Source: Gemmatimonadaceae bacterium
GTDB taxonomy: Bacteria > Gemmatimonadota > Gemmatimonadetes > Gemmatimonadales > Gemmatimonadaceae
Direction of reading: 5' to 3'
NCBI GenBank assembly: GCA_036496605.1
Contig: DASXKV010000008.1
Location: forward strand, 1 to 64,000
Length of the DNA: 64,000 nucleotides
Notes under the pieces: model-generated
The model's input: the letters and a program-made list of their open reading frames with translations, nothing else
What the model was told of the DNA's origin: nothing
The model's database searches: none
Position numbers and translations under genes: made by a program
Shown: in pieces, positions 27,916 to 36,770 of the stretch
Numbering within the stretch: position 1 is the first letter of the stretch
Layout of the letters: each line of letters opens with the position of its first letter

Positions 27916-27933
27916 TGGCGCTCAGCGTCCGGC

Positions 27934-27951
27934 TTGTGAACGAATTCACAA
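27934..27951. promoter_or_regulatory. Rex operator (ROP) between rex and arginine deiminase
   Basis: TTGTGAACGAATTCACAA is an exact match to the published Rex consensus TTGTGAA-N4-TTCACAA. It lies between the divergent rex and arginine deiminase genes, 18 bases from the rex start and 54 bases from the deiminase start. Confidence 0.9.
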
Positions 27952-27994
27952 GTTAAAGACGCCGTTCCGCCTGCACCAGCCACTACCCTTCGGT

Positions 27995-28000
27995 TATCTT
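27995..28000 (+). promoter_or_regulatory. Putative -10 box of the arginine deiminase gene
   Basis: TATCTT ends five bases before ATG 28006, again suggesting a leaderless transcript. The Rex operator lies 44 bases upstream of this box, close to where a -35 or activator region would begin, so Rex could influence this promoter. Confidence 0.4.
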
Positions 28001-28005
28001 CGGGC

Positions 28006-29241
28006 ATGTCGGTCCACGTCTCGTCCGAAATCGGGCGCCTGCGCAGTGTCGTGGTGCATTCCCCGGGTCCCGAGCTCTGCGCTGTGACACCGACGAACCG
28101 GGCCGAATTCCTTTACGACGACATCATCGACTCCGACAGCGCCCAGCGTGAGCACCGGCGCTTTCTGGCCATTCTCGAGCGATTCGCGAAGGTCTATGAG
28201 GTCCGCGACCTCCTCGCAGACGTGCTCGCCAACGCCGACGCGCGCGAGCTCCTCATTCGCGAGACGATGGACATCGTCCCCTCGGAGCCGCTCGCCCGCG
28301 ACCTGAGCCAGCTCGACGCGCAGACGATCGTCCGCCTGCTGATCGAAGGGCGCGAGGAGCCGCCGGGACCGTTGGCCAAGTCGCTCAACGAAGTCGGCTA
28401 TGTGCTGCCACCCGTTCCAAACCTTTTCTTCACGCGTGACAGCTGTACGGCGACCGGAAAGCACGTGCTCATCGGATCGATGCGCTACGCGATCCGCTGG
28501 ACGGAAGCGATCATCATGAAGACGATCTTCCTCCATCATCCGCAGCTGGCGAACGCGGGGATTCTCTACGATGGCGCCTCGGAGCGGCGGGTGAACTACA
28601 CGCTCGAGGGCGGCGACGTGCACGCACTGCGCAACGACCTCGTCCTCATCGGGTTCAGCGAACGCTCAAGTCCCGCCGGGATCGATCAGCTGGCGAGCTT
28701 GTTCTTCGAGCAGACCGACGTCACCGATATTCTGGTGGTCGTGATGCCGAAGGTAACGACGGCCATTCATCTCGATATGGTATTCACGCAAGTCGATCGT
28801 GAGCTGTGCGTCGTCTACCCGCCCCATTTTATCGGACCCGAGCGCTTGCCCGTGTTGCATTGGCACAAAGGCGAGACGACGCTGCGCGAGCCGACGAGCA
28901 TCTTCGCCGCGCTCAAGGCGTGCGGGATGCCCATGGAGCCGATCTCGTGCGGCGGTCGTCATCGCACGACGCAGGAGCGAGAGCAGTGGGCCTCCGGCTG
29001 CAACTTCGTGGCGCTTCGCCCGGGTGTGGTGATGTCCTATCAACGCAACGAGATGACGCTGCACGAAATGCAGAAGATGGGATTTCGCGTGATCTCCGGC
29101 GTTTCGTTCCTCACCGGTGAAGAGCGCATCGCCGAGGGCGACCGCGCGGTGATCTCGTTCGAGGGGTCGGAGCTCCTGCGCGGTGGCGGCGGCCCGCGGT
29201 GCATGACGTGTCCCGTGCAGCGGGAGGATCCGTGGGATTGA
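28006..29241 (+). CDS. arcA: Arginine deiminase
   Basis: 411 residues. The catalytic set of the arginine deiminase fold is present: NLFFTRDSC, NYTLEGGDVHAL, TAIHLDMVFTQVD and the nucleophile loop GGGGPRCMTCPVQRE near the C terminus. The enzyme converts arginine to citrulline and ammonia, the first step of an ATP-yielding anaerobic route. No ornithine carbamoyltransferase or carbamate kinase gene is adjacent, so the rest of the pathway is elsewhere or absent. The Rex box upstream fits redox control. Confidence 0.93.
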   Translation: MSVHVSSEIGRLRSVVVHSPGPELCAVTPTNRAEFLYDDIIDSDSAQREHRRFLAILERFAKVYEVRDLLADVLANADARELLIRETMDIVPSEPLARDLSQLDAQTIVRLLIEGREEPPGPLAKSLNEVGYVLPPVPNLFFTRDSCTATGKHVLIGSMRYAIRWTEAIIMKTIFLHHPQLANAGILYDGASERRVNYTLEGGDVHALRNDLVLIGFSERSSPAGIDQLASLFFEQTDVTDILVVVMPKVTTAIHLDMVFTQVDRELCVVYPPHFIGPERLPVLHWHKGETTLREPTSIFAALKACGMPMEPISCGGRHRTTQEREQWASGCNFVALRPGVVMSYQRNEMTLHEMQKMGFRVISGVSFLTGEERIAEGDRAVISFEGSELLRGGGGPRCMTCPVQREDPWD

Positions 29242-30128
29242 GGGAGGCGTCGTCAGGCGTCACGGTTCAGCCGCGGGACACGCTACTGACACTTCGTGCA
29301 GTCGATTATCTCGCGAGCGGGCCCGCTGATGCGAGAACACTCATCTCCCACGTCTGCCAGCTGCCGACGATGCCGGCGGCGGTCGCGGAGCACATGGCAA
29401 GGGCGCTGCTCGCCGGCCATAGCCGCTTCGTTCGCGAGCCCGACGGACGTTGGGGGCTGGTCCGCGACGTGGAATTCCCGTCGACCGAAGCGCTGGCCGG
29501 ATTATCCTATGCCGTCGTCGACGTCGAGGCGACGGGCGGCCGAACCTTCGGTGGCGACCGGATCACCGAGATCGCGGTCGTCGAGGTCAGGAATGGCGTC
29601 GCGACGACCCTGATCGACACGCTCGTCAATCCGCAGCGGCCGATTCCGCCCTGGATCTCGAGCCTGACGAACATCTCGGCGGACATGGTGCGTCACGCGC
29701 CGGTGTTCTCCGAAATCTGCGATCAGCTCCTCGGCGCACTGGACGGACGCGTGTTCGTCGCGCACAACGTGAACTTCGATTGGCGTTTTCTCAACATGGA
29801 AATCGAGCGCGCGACCGGTCGCACGCTCGCTGGACGCCGGCTCTGCACCGTCCGACTCGTAAAAAAGCTGTTGCCACAGCTTCGCCGACGGTCACTCGAT
29901 TACGTCGCCATGCACTACGACGTCGAGATCACGCGTCGTCATCGCGCCGGCGGTGATGCCGAGGCAACGGCGCAGGTCTTTTTGCGATTGCTCGAGGACG
30001 CGCGACGTGAGGGATGTGAGACCTGGCACGACATGCAGCACCTCCTGATCCGACCGATCCCCGTGCGTCATCGCCGCCGGCGCCCGCCGGCTCTCCCACG
30101 ACCCGTCGACAAGGACACGACGGCATGA
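29232..30128 (+). CDS. DEDDh 3'-5' exonuclease (DnaQ/PolC-epsilon type)
   Basis: 298 residues from GTG 29232, overlapping the deiminase by 10 bases; ATG 29199 is possible. Exo I is AVVDVEATGG (D-x-E), Exo II VFVAHNVNFDWRFLN, and Exo III HRAGGDAEATAQVF with the catalytic His and Asp. About 90 residues precede the nuclease, with a possible winged-helix-like pattern but no firm match. There is no GIY-YIG or helicase domain. It may be a proofreading or repair nuclease. The MBL gene start overlaps its stop (ATGA). Confidence 0.88.
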   Translation: MGLREASSGVTVQPRDTLLTLRAVDYLASGPADARTLISHVCQLPTMPAAVAEHMARALLAGHSRFVREPDGRWGLVRDVEFPSTEALAGLSYAVVDVEATGGRTFGGDRITEIAVVEVRNGVATTLIDTLVNPQRPIPPWISSLTNISADMVRHAPVFSEICDQLLGALDGRVFVAHNVNFDWRFLNMEIERATGRTLAGRRLCTVRLVKKLLPQLRRRSLDYVAMHYDVEITRRHRAGGDAEATAQVFLRLLEDARREGCETWHDMQHLLIRPIPVRHRRRRPPALPRPVDKDTTA

Positions 30129-31009
30129 CTCCGGCCGTTGACACGGCGCCCACTCGTCTTGGCCCGCGCATCGAGACGCGACGGCTGGGCCGCTGGACCA
30201 TTCACGCGATTCAAGCTGGCGGGCAGAAGCTCGACGGCGGCGCGATGTTCGGCGTCGTCCCGAAACCCCTCTGGCAAAAGCGCATTGTGCCTGACGAGCG
30301 AAATCGCATTCAGCTCGGTATGCGCTGCCTGCTGATCGAGCACGACGTGGGTCCCGTCCTGATCGACACCGGGGCCGGCAACAAGGAGAGCGAAAAGTTC
30401 TACGACATCTACTGTGTCGAGAATCGCGGCGAGCACGGACCCACGGCGCTCGAGGACGGTTTGTTCGAGATCGGCGTGCGGCCCGAGGATGTGGCGCTCG
30501 TGATCAACACACATCTCCACTTCGATCACGCCGGCGGGAATGTCGTGCTCGAGGCGAACGGACAATTGCGTCCTGCATTCCCGAACGCGCGTTATCTGGT
30601 ACAGGCAGGCGAGTACGAGTTCGCGACGCATGTCAACGAGCGGACGGCGGGCAGTTACTTCGCGCACAATTTCGTCCCGATCGCCGAGACAAATCGGTAC
30701 GATTTCATCAAGGGCGAGCGCGAGATCGTGCCCGGTATTACGTCGGTGCACACCCCGGGGCACACGCCCTGGCATCAGAGTTTGCTCCTCGAGTCCGCTG
30801 GCGAGCGGGCAGTCTATCTGGGCGATCTCATCCCGACGACGGCACACCTGCCACTGCCGTGGATCATGGGGTATGACGTGGAGCCGTTGGTGACGCTGGA
30901 GACGAAGCGCCGAATTCTCACGCGTGCGCGTGCGGAGGACTGGCTCCTGGTCTTCGAGCACGACGCAGCGACGGGGTTTGCGAAAGCGAATGAGGTAATT
31001 AGGGGCTAG
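30125..31009 (+). CDS. Metallo-beta-lactamase-fold hydrolase
   Basis: 294 residues. The metal-binding motif is THLHFDHAGG (HxHxDH), with PGHTPWHQSLLLE and YLGDLIPTTAHL supplying further ligands. The fold is close to the quorum-lactonase/AttM-like and related cytoplasmic hydrolases; the substrate cannot be read from sequence. No signal peptide is seen. The final codons ATT AGG GGC TAG (Ile-Arg-Gly-stop) belong to a TAGGGGCTAGGG tract, the same way the rsmD stop is formed. Confidence 0.85.
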   Translation: MTPAVDTAPTRLGPRIETRRLGRWTIHAIQAGGQKLDGGAMFGVVPKPLWQKRIVPDERNRIQLGMRCLLIEHDVGPVLIDTGAGNKESEKFYDIYCVENRGEHGPTALEDGLFEIGVRPEDVALVINTHLHFDHAGGNVVLEANGQLRPAFPNARYLVQAGEYEFATHVNERTAGSYFAHNFVPIAETNRYDFIKGEREIVPGITSVHTPGHTPWHQSLLLESAGERAVYLGDLIPTTAHLPLPWIMGYDVEPLVTLETKRRILTRARAEDWLLVFEHDAATGFAKANEVIRG

Positions 31010-31135
31010 GGGCTTCTCGCCGCTTGACTCTCCTGGCCGTCCCGCCTAACTTCATTCGCTTCAATGCGCTAAGCGGAGCGGCCTGTCGCCGCTCCCACCC
31101 TCTGGCCCTCGCGGACGCACGCGAGGCGTGCTGCA

Positions 31136-31217
31136 GGAGTCCACTCTCGACGCCGCGACCTCGCTGACTGGGGCTCGGCGGCGTGCTACGCGGACTCCAT
31201 CAAGGGTCCGCGTTTTT
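31136..31217 (+). promoter_or_regulatory. infC leader attenuator: competing antiterminator and terminator
   Basis: GGAGTCC (31136-31142) can pair with GGACTCC (31192-31198), enclosing a second stem ACGCCGC/GCGGCGT (31150-31156 with 31178-31184). Alternatively CGCGGAC (31189-31195) pairs with GTCCGCG (31206-31212), followed by TTTTTCTTTT. The two pairings share 31192-31195 and exclude each other. It lies 27 to 108 bases before the infC start. T-box sequence hallmarks are not present. Binding by L20 or IF-3 is only a possibility. Confidence 0.65.
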
Positions 31218-31243
31218 CTTTTCTCTCGCTGAGGATCTTCGGT

Positions 31244-31759
31244 ATTCAGGACACAACGAAACGCGTGCGGGTCAACCGCATGATCCGCATCACCCCGGTT
31301 CGCGTCATTGGGGCTGACGGCTCACAGCTTGGCATTCTCGAGGTCGATGCCGCATTGCGCATGGCGGAGGAACAAGGCCTCGATCTGGTCGAAGTGGCTG
31401 CAACCGCACGTCCGCCAGTGGTCCGGATCATGGACTACGGCAAGTACAAATTCGAAATGGCGAAGCAAGCACGCGTCGCCAAGAAAAAACAGCACGTCAT
31501 CGAGCTCAAGGAAGTGAAGTTCCGGCCGGGCATCGACGATCACGATTTCGATACCAAGGTGCGTCACGCCCGCCGATTCCTCGAGGAGAAGAACAAGGTC
31601 AAGGTGACGATGATGTTCCGCGGTCGGCAGGTGGCCCACCCCGAGCTCGGGCAGGCCGTACTCGACCGCGTGGCAGACGCGCTCTCGGAGAACTCCAAGA
31701 TCGAGAGCGCGGGTCGGTTGGAAGGAAAGTCAATGACGATGATTTTGGCGCCGAAATGA
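31244..31759 (+). CDS. infC: Translation initiation factor IF-3
   Basis: 171 residues from ATT 31244; GTG 31265 would give 164. The ATT start is chosen because GAGGA (31231-31235) lies 8 bases upstream, and because infC genes in many bacteria use ATT as part of autoregulation. The text continues [20 protein letters not shown], then [15 protein letters not shown] and [16 protein letters not shown], all typical of IF-3. It dissociates ribosomes and checks start codons. rpmI and rplT follow, the standard operon. The leader upstream has an attenuator-like structure. Confidence 0.95.
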   Translation: MQDTTKRVRVNRMIRITPVRVIGADGSQLGILEVDAALRMAEEQGLDLVEVAATARPPVVRIMDYGKYKFEMAKQARVAKKKQHVIELKEVKFRPGIDDHDFDTKVRHARRFLEEKNKVKVTMMFRGRQVAHPELGQAVLDRVADALSENSKIESAGRLEGKSMTMILAPK

Positions 31760-31769
31760 GGGCGTTCCG

Positions 31770-31964
31770 ATGAAGATGAAAACGCACAAGGGCGCGAAGA
31801 AGCGCTTCAAGATTACAGGCTCGGGAAAGATCAAGCGCATGCGCGCCTTCAAGAGCCACATCCTCACGAAGAAGGATGCGAAGCGGAAGCGCCGACTTCG
31901 CCAGGCCGACCTCGTGTCGACCAACGGCGAGATCAAGCACATCAAGCGACTGCTTCAGGCTTAA
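31770..31964 (+). CDS. rpmI: 50S ribosomal protein L35
   Basis: 64 residues, [20 protein letters not shown], with the conserved K/R-rich body and [17 protein letters not shown]. It is the second gene of infC-rpmI-rplT, 10 bases after infC. The length and sequence fit bL35. Confidence 0.97.
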   Translation: MKMKTHKGAKKRFKITGSGKIKRMRAFKSHILTKKDAKRKRRLRQADLVSTNGEIKHIKRLLQA

Positions 31965-31979
31965 CGGAGAGTACAGACC

Positions 31980-32330
31980 ATGCCTCGCGCACGATCCGGT
32001 GTTCCGCGTCTGAAGCGGAAGAATCAAATCATGAAAGCAGCTCGCGGCGCCTTCGGCGGCCGGAGCAAGCTGTGGAAGGCAGCGAAGGAGAACGTCGAGC
32101 GCGGTTGGAAATACGCCTATCGCGACCGCAAGGCGAAGAAGCGTGACTTCCGGCGTCTCTGGATCACGCGCATCAACGCCGCCGCGCACCAGAACGACAT
32201 GAGCTACAGCGTGTTCATGAACGGTCTCAAGAAGGCCGGCATCGAAGTCGATCGAAAGATGCTCGCCGACCTCGCGGTTCACGATCCGGCGGCGTTTACC
32301 GCGCTCGCCGAGAAGGCGCGCTCCGCTTAG
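31980..32330 (+). CDS. rplT: 50S ribosomal protein L20
   Basis: 116 residues. The basic N-terminal helix ([20 protein letters not shown]) and [20 protein letters not shown] are diagnostic of bL20. L20 is an early assembly protein for the large subunit and represses its own operon in several bacteria. It lies 15 bases after rpmI with GGAGAG upstream of the start. A palindromic repeat element separates it from pheS. Confidence 0.97.
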   Translation: MPRARSGVPRLKRKNQIMKAARGAFGGRSKLWKAAKENVERGWKYAYRDRKAKKRDFRRLWITRINAAAHQNDMSYSVFMNGLKKAGIEVDRKMLADLAVHDPAAFTALAEKARSA

Positions 32331-32410
32331 AGAGATTGCATCTCTCGTTGGAGCTCAACGGCGGCTTAATGTCTGGTTCATCACAGAATTTCGGGACGAG
32401 TCGCGTCGAA

Positions 32411-32574
32411 GCCGAGCTTCAGAAACGAGATGTGAGTGATGAGATCGTGCCTTTTCGATGTGGCACGCGGGCATCCCACCCACCATCGGCGAGCCGATGG
32501 TGGGTGGGATGCGCGCAACGCCTCACGGAGTAGGCGGGATCTCACGACTCACGCCTCGCGTCTCAAGCTCGAGC
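32411..32574. repeat. Solo palindromic element, repeat family A
   Basis: The element occupies half of the 320-base gap between rplT and pheS. Its outer arms match the inverted repeats of the S23 locus (GTGAGTGATGAGATCG on the left; CACGGAGTAGGCGGGATCTC on the right). The centre is a perfect 19-bp stem, GCATCCCACCCACCATCGG (32471-32489) with its complement (32494-32512), and a CGAG loop. At the S23 locus the matching arms also reach a CGAG, then continue and enclose a gene. It could act as a terminator, though no T run follows. Confidence 0.85.
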
Positions 32575-32650
32575 GATCCCCGAAGTCCACAATGATCCTA
32601 ACTGTTGGTTCCTCAGCGTCCTCTGCGGCTAACGAGAAGGTCTTTATCCT

Positions 32651-33733
32651 ATGGCGCTAAGTCTGCTGCCTGAAAAGCCGAACCTCTCGGAGTTCGTGGA
32701 ACTCTCTGGCGTGCTCGCCACGCGCGCATTCAAAGCATTCGGGAACGCGAGCTCACTCGGGCAGCTCGAGGAGGCTCGCATCGAATATCTCGGCGATCAG
32801 CGCGGTGAGCTGCGCCAGTTCCAGGTCGCGTTAGGCAAGCTGGCGAAGGAAGATCGGCCGAGCGCCGGACGGCAGTTCAATTTGGTCAAGCAGCAGATCA
32901 CGGAGGCGTACGAATCACGCAAGCGTGAATTGACGGAGAGGGGGACGCGAGCGGCGCAGCTCGCCGATCCGACGATGCCCGCACGACGCCAGTGGCGCGG
33001 CGCGAAGCATCCGGTCACGCTCGTCATCGAAGAGATCGAGGGAATTTTCCGCGAGCTCGGGTTCACGATCGCTACCGGTCCGGAAGCCGAGACCGAGTGG
33101 TACAACTTCGGCTCGCTGAACTTCCCGCCGAACCACCCGGCGATGGACCTTCACGACACGCTGTATCTGACCGGCGACGTCGTGTTGCGTACGCATACGT
33201 CGCCGGTGCAGACGCGGACGCTGCAGCGGTATGCGCCGCCGATTCGCGTGTTGATTCCTGGCCGGGTCTATCGTCGAGACTTCTTTGATCCCTCGCACGC
33301 GCCGGCGTTCGAGCAGATCGAAGGCCTCTGCGTCGACGAAGGCATCAGCTTCGTCGATCTGAAAGCCACGCTCACGCGCTTCGCGAACCGATTCTTCGGC
33401 AAGCGGCCGACGCGCTTTCGCCCGAGCTTTTTCCCATTCACGGAACCCTCCGCGGAGATGGACGTGCAGTGCGGCGTGTGTGGCGGCTCGGGCTGCGCCG
33501 TCTGCAAGCAGACCGGCTGGGTCGAGATCCTCGGTTCGGGAATGGTTCACCCAACGGTGCTCGAGGCCGCGGGTGTCGATAGCGAGCGATACACGGGGTG
33601 GGCATTCGGCATGGGTCCGGGGCGCATTGCCATCAGTCGTTATGGCATTCCGGACATTCGCGTCCTCTACGACTCCGACGTGCGATTCCTGGAGCAGGCC
33701 GCGGCGCAACTCTCCGCCCAGGTCGACGCGTGA
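32651..33733 (+). CDS. pheS: Phenylalanyl-tRNA synthetase alpha subunit
   Basis: 360 residues. Class II motifs: RVYRRDFFDPSHAPAFEQIE (motif 2 region), FRPSFFPFTEPSAEMDV, and motif 3 AFGMGPGRIAISRYGIPDIR. An N-terminal coiled coil spans about 10-100. The insertion CGVCGGSGCAVC, with two CxxC pairs, suggests a bound zinc, as in some other bacterial PheS. With PheT it charges tRNA-Phe. The stop overlaps the GTG start of pheT. Confidence 0.97.
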   Translation: MALSLLPEKPNLSEFVELSGVLATRAFKAFGNASSLGQLEEARIEYLGDQRGELRQFQVALGKLAKEDRPSAGRQFNLVKQQITEAYESRKRELTERGTRAAQLADPTMPARRQWRGAKHPVTLVIEEIEGIFRELGFTIATGPEAETEWYNFGSLNFPPNHPAMDLHDTLYLTGDVVLRTHTSPVQTRTLQRYAPPIRVLIPGRVYRRDFFDPSHAPAFEQIEGLCVDEGISFVDLKATLTRFANRFFGKRPTRFRPSFFPFTEPSAEMDVQCGVCGGSGCAVCKQTGWVEILGSGMVHPTVLEAAGVDSERYTGWAFGMGPGRIAISRYGIPDIRVLYDSDVRFLEQAAAQLSAQVDA

Positions 33734-36177
33734 ACGTCTCGTACGACTGGCTGCGCGCGTTCGTCCCGTTCCACGAGACGCCGGCGAAGTTGCGTGATTT
33801 GATAACGTCGCGAGTGGCGACCGTCGACGAGCTCGTGCCGCTCGCGGCCGACCTGAGCGCGATCGTCGTGGCGCGCGTCGTGGAAGCGGGTCCGCATCCG
33901 GATTCCGACCACCTCTGGGTCACGAAGGTCGATGCCGGCGGCGGCGCGCTGCTCGACGTCGTCTGCGGAGCGCCTAACGTCAAGCCGGGCACGCTCTATC
34001 CGTTCGCGCCGGCTGGCACGACGATGCCTAACGGCTTGAAGATCGAGAAGCGCCGCATCCGCGGCCAGACGTCGAACGGCATGCTCTGTTCTCCGCGCGA
34101 GCTCGGACTCGGCGACGATCAGCAGGGCATCATGGAGCTCTCCGTCGACGTGGCGCCCGGAACGCCGTTTCTCCGGATCATGCCGGTCGGCGACACCCGG
34201 CTCGTCATCGACGTGAGTCCCAATCGGCCCGACCTGCTCTCCCACATCGGCGTTGCGCGAGAGATTGCCGCGGCCGTCGACTCACCGCTCTCGTTACCGC
34301 CGATCGAAGGTGCGGCCGCGAAGATTCCCGCCGCGACGCGCGTTCGCGGCAAGGGACGGACCGGTGACATCGAGGTGCGCTTCGACGAGGAGGGGCTCGC
34401 GCGACGATACATGGCCGTGGTCATTCGCGGCATTCGCGTTGGACCGAGCCCCGAATGGTTGGTGAATCGGCTCGCGGCCGTCGGATCGCGGTCCGTCAAC
34501 AACGTCGTCGACGCGACGAATTACGTGCTCCACGAGCTCGGCCAGCCGACGCACGCCTTCGATCGCCAGAAGCTCGGCGGCTCGGCGGTAGTCGTGAGGC
34601 GCGCCCGCGCCGCGGAGCGCCTCACGACGCTCGATGGCGCAGAGCACGCGCTCACCGACGCAATGACGGTGATTGCCGACGCCGCGCGTCCGCAAGCACT
34701 GGCGGGCGTCATGGGAGGGCGCGACAGCGAGGTGACCGAATCGACGACGGATCTTTTGCTCGAGGTCGCGAGCTTCGATCCGCAACGAACGCGATCGACG
34801 CGTCGCTCGTTAGGCCTGTCGACCGACGCGAGTTATCGCTTCGAGCGTGGCGTCGATCCGAATCTGGCGCCGGTCGCTCTCGAGCGCACGGCGCAACTCA
34901 TCATCGCTGTCGCCGGAGGACGCGTCGAGGATGCGCCGGTTGATATTTACCCGGGCGAGCAGCTGCCGTCGCCGCTGACGCTGCGTGCCTCACGAGTGGG
35001 CAAGGTGCTCGGCGAGCCCGTCGCGGCGGAGGACACGGCGTCGCTGTTGCGGTCGATCGGCTTCGACGCACGCGTCGAGTCGCGAGACGTCGTGCGCGTG
35101 ATGGCGCCGTCGTGGCGGAGCGACATCCTTCGCGAGATCGATCTGATCGAGGAAGTCGCGCGGCTGCGCGGCTACGATAGCTTCCCTGACGAGATCCGAC
35201 CCTTCCGGGCCGGCAACGTCCCGGACGACCCGCAGTGGCTCGTGGCGCGACGTGTCCGGGACGTGCTCGTGGGGGCGGGACTTCTCGAAACGCGACCGAT
35301 GCCGTTCGTCTCCGGCGCGTCGAAGGGGTTCGTGCGAGTTGCGAATCCACTCAACGAGAATGAGCCCTACCTCCGGCGCGACATTCTCGACACCCTCGCG
35401 CGTCGAGCGGAGTTCAACGTCGGGCGCATGCAGGGCGACGTGCGGCTGTTCGAGATCGGCTCCGTCTTCATGGCGACTGCCGATGCGATGCCGCGTGAGG
35501 AGCTGCACGTCGGCGCGCTGATCATGGGGCGGCGCCGCCCCTCGCATTTCAGCGATCCGAAGACCGACGAATTCGAGCGCGCGATGACGTTCGATCAGTG
35601 GGACGCAAAGGCGCTCGCCGAGCTCGCCGCGGGAGAGACGTTCAGAGGTGCTGTCATCACGCTCGAGGAAGGCAAAGATGTTGAGCTCTGGCGAATTGTC
35701 GTCGACGGAACCGCAGTCGGGCTGGTGCGCCAGGTTGCTCTCGACGCGCAGGTCTGGGCGAAGCCGGCGTTTGGCGTCGAGGTCTCGCTCGGCGTCATCG
35801 ATTCGAGTATCGTTGCGCCGGCGGGCGAGAACGCGCACCGCGCGCCGGAGTACCCGTCGATCAAGGTGGGCCCATTCATTCCGCTGCCGTCGCAGCCGGC
35901 GTCCCCGATTGACATCGCGCTCCTCGTACCGGATGGTGTAAAGGCGCACGACATCGAGAAGGCGATTCGATCTGTTTCGGGAGACACGCTCGAGTCGGTC
36001 GTCCTCGTCGACGAGTACGCGGGAAAGAACATCGAGTCCGGGCACCGCAGTCTCGCCTGGCGTTTGACCTTCCGTCATCCAGAGCGCACACTCAGCGCGA
36101 AGGAGATCGAAGGCAGACGGACGAATGTGCTACGTCATTTGGAGAAGATGCTGAATGTCCGCGCACGCACGAACTGA
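33730..36177 (+). CDS. pheT: Phenylalanyl-tRNA synthetase beta subunit
   Basis: 815 residues from GTG 33730, overlapping the pheS stop. It begins MNVSYDWLRAFVPFHETPAK. A tRNA-binding EMAP-like domain covers about 39-150 (HPDSDHLWVTKVDAG), then the B3/B4 editing domain, B5, and a C-terminal FDX-ACB anticodon-binding domain (KVGPFIPLPSQPASPIDIAL ... LAWRLTFRHPERTLS). It carries three CGTTAGGC octamers. The end overlaps the next small gene by 23 bases. Confidence 0.97.
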   Translation: MNVSYDWLRAFVPFHETPAKLRDLITSRVATVDELVPLAADLSAIVVARVVEAGPHPDSDHLWVTKVDAGGGALLDVVCGAPNVKPGTLYPFAPAGTTMPNGLKIEKRRIRGQTSNGMLCSPRELGLGDDQQGIMELSVDVAPGTPFLRIMPVGDTRLVIDVSPNRPDLLSHIGVAREIAAAVDSPLSLPPIEGAAAKIPAATRVRGKGRTGDIEVRFDEEGLARRYMAVVIRGIRVGPSPEWLVNRLAAVGSRSVNNVVDATNYVLHELGQPTHAFDRQKLGGSAVVVRRARAAERLTTLDGAEHALTDAMTVIADAARPQALAGVMGGRDSEVTESTTDLLLEVASFDPQRTRSTRRSLGLSTDASYRFERGVDPNLAPVALERTAQLIIAVAGGRVEDAPVDIYPGEQLPSPLTLRASRVGKVLGEPVAAEDTASLLRSIGFDARVESRDVVRVMAPSWRSDILREIDLIEEVARLRGYDSFPDEIRPFRAGNVPDDPQWLVARRVRDVLVGAGLLETRPMPFVSGASKGFVRVANPLNENEPYLRRDILDTLARRAEFNVGRMQGDVRLFEIGSVFMATADAMPREELHVGALIMGRRRPSHFSDPKTDEFERAMTFDQWDAKALAELAAGETFRGAVITLEEGKDVELWRIVVDGTAVGLVRQVALDAQVWAKPAFGVEVSLGVIDSSIVAPAGENAHRAPEYPSIKVGPFIPLPSQPASPIDIALLVPDGVKAHDIEKAIRSVSGDTLESVVLVDEYAGKNIESGHRSLAWRLTFRHPERTLSAKEIEGRRTNVLRHLEKMLNVRARTN

Positions 36178-36454
36178 CATCGCGGCCTTTCGCGAGTTGG
36201 AGACAGTGGTCCGCGATCTTGGCGAGCAGCTCGCGAGCTATCGCGAACGCGCGCTCGCCGCAGAGTCGAGGCTTCGCGATCTCGACAGCGTAGCCGACGA
36301 TCCCGGCCCGCCACGCGTCCGCGAGCGGATCCGTGCACTCGAGCAAGAGAATGCCTCGCTCCGCGGACGCCTCGACGCGGCAAGCGCGCGAACGCGCTCG
36401 GTGCTCGAACGGGTTCACTTCCTTCGTCAGCAGACGGAGATGGAGGACCGATGA
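36155..36454 (+). CDS. Small coiled-coil protein, ZapB-like position
   Basis: 99 residues, almost entirely predicted coiled coil (ETVVRDLGEQLASYRERALA, then RIRALEQENASLRGRLDAAS). It overlaps pheT at its start and zapA at its end (ATGA), so it is translated with both. No diagnostic motif is present. Small coiled coils just before zapA are common and may act in division-ring assembly, but this is inference from position and fold only. Confidence 0.7.
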   Translation: MSAHARTDIAAFRELETVVRDLGEQLASYRERALAAESRLRDLDSVADDPGPPRVRERIRALEQENASLRGRLDAASARTRSVLERVHFLRQQTEMEDR

Positions 36455-36750
36455 GCAACAAACGAAATGTCGTGAAGGTGATGATCCTCAACGAGGAGTA
36501 CAACATCCGTAGCGACACGTCGGTCGAACAAACGCGAGCCGTGGCCGAGTACGTCGATCGTGCGATCCGGCAGGTAATGGCGTCGGGGATGATCGTCGAA
36601 ACGAACAAGGCCGCGATTCTCGCGGCCCTCCAGATCGCTGGCGAGCTGTTCGAGTCCCGGGAGAATTCCGATCAGCTCTCGCAATCGATTCGAACGTTGA
36701 GCGAGGAGACGCGAGAGTTGCTCGCTATCCCGGCGCGCACAACACAATAA
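36451..36750 (+). CDS. zapA: Cell division protein ZapA
   Basis: 99 residues. The N-terminal ZapA head is NVVKVMILNEEYNIRSD, followed by a helix (VEQTRAVAEYVDRAIRQVM) and a C-terminal coiled coil. ZapA cross-links FtsZ filaments. The order pheT, small coiled coil, zapA, rny is frequent in several phyla; here a GxxExxY gene and its repeats lie between zapA and rny, so that block looks inserted. Confidence 0.88.
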   Translation: MSNKRNVVKVMILNEEYNIRSDTSVEQTRAVAEYVDRAIRQVMASGMIVETNKAAILAALQIAGELFESRENSDQLSQSIRTLSEETRELLAIPARTTQ

Positions 36751-36770
36751 AGACCCAGCGTCAACCATCT

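Noticed and set aside
31010-31243. T-box riboswitch before infC
   Set aside because: The antiterminator consensus (AGGGTGGNACCGCG) is absent, and infC is not a usual T-box target.
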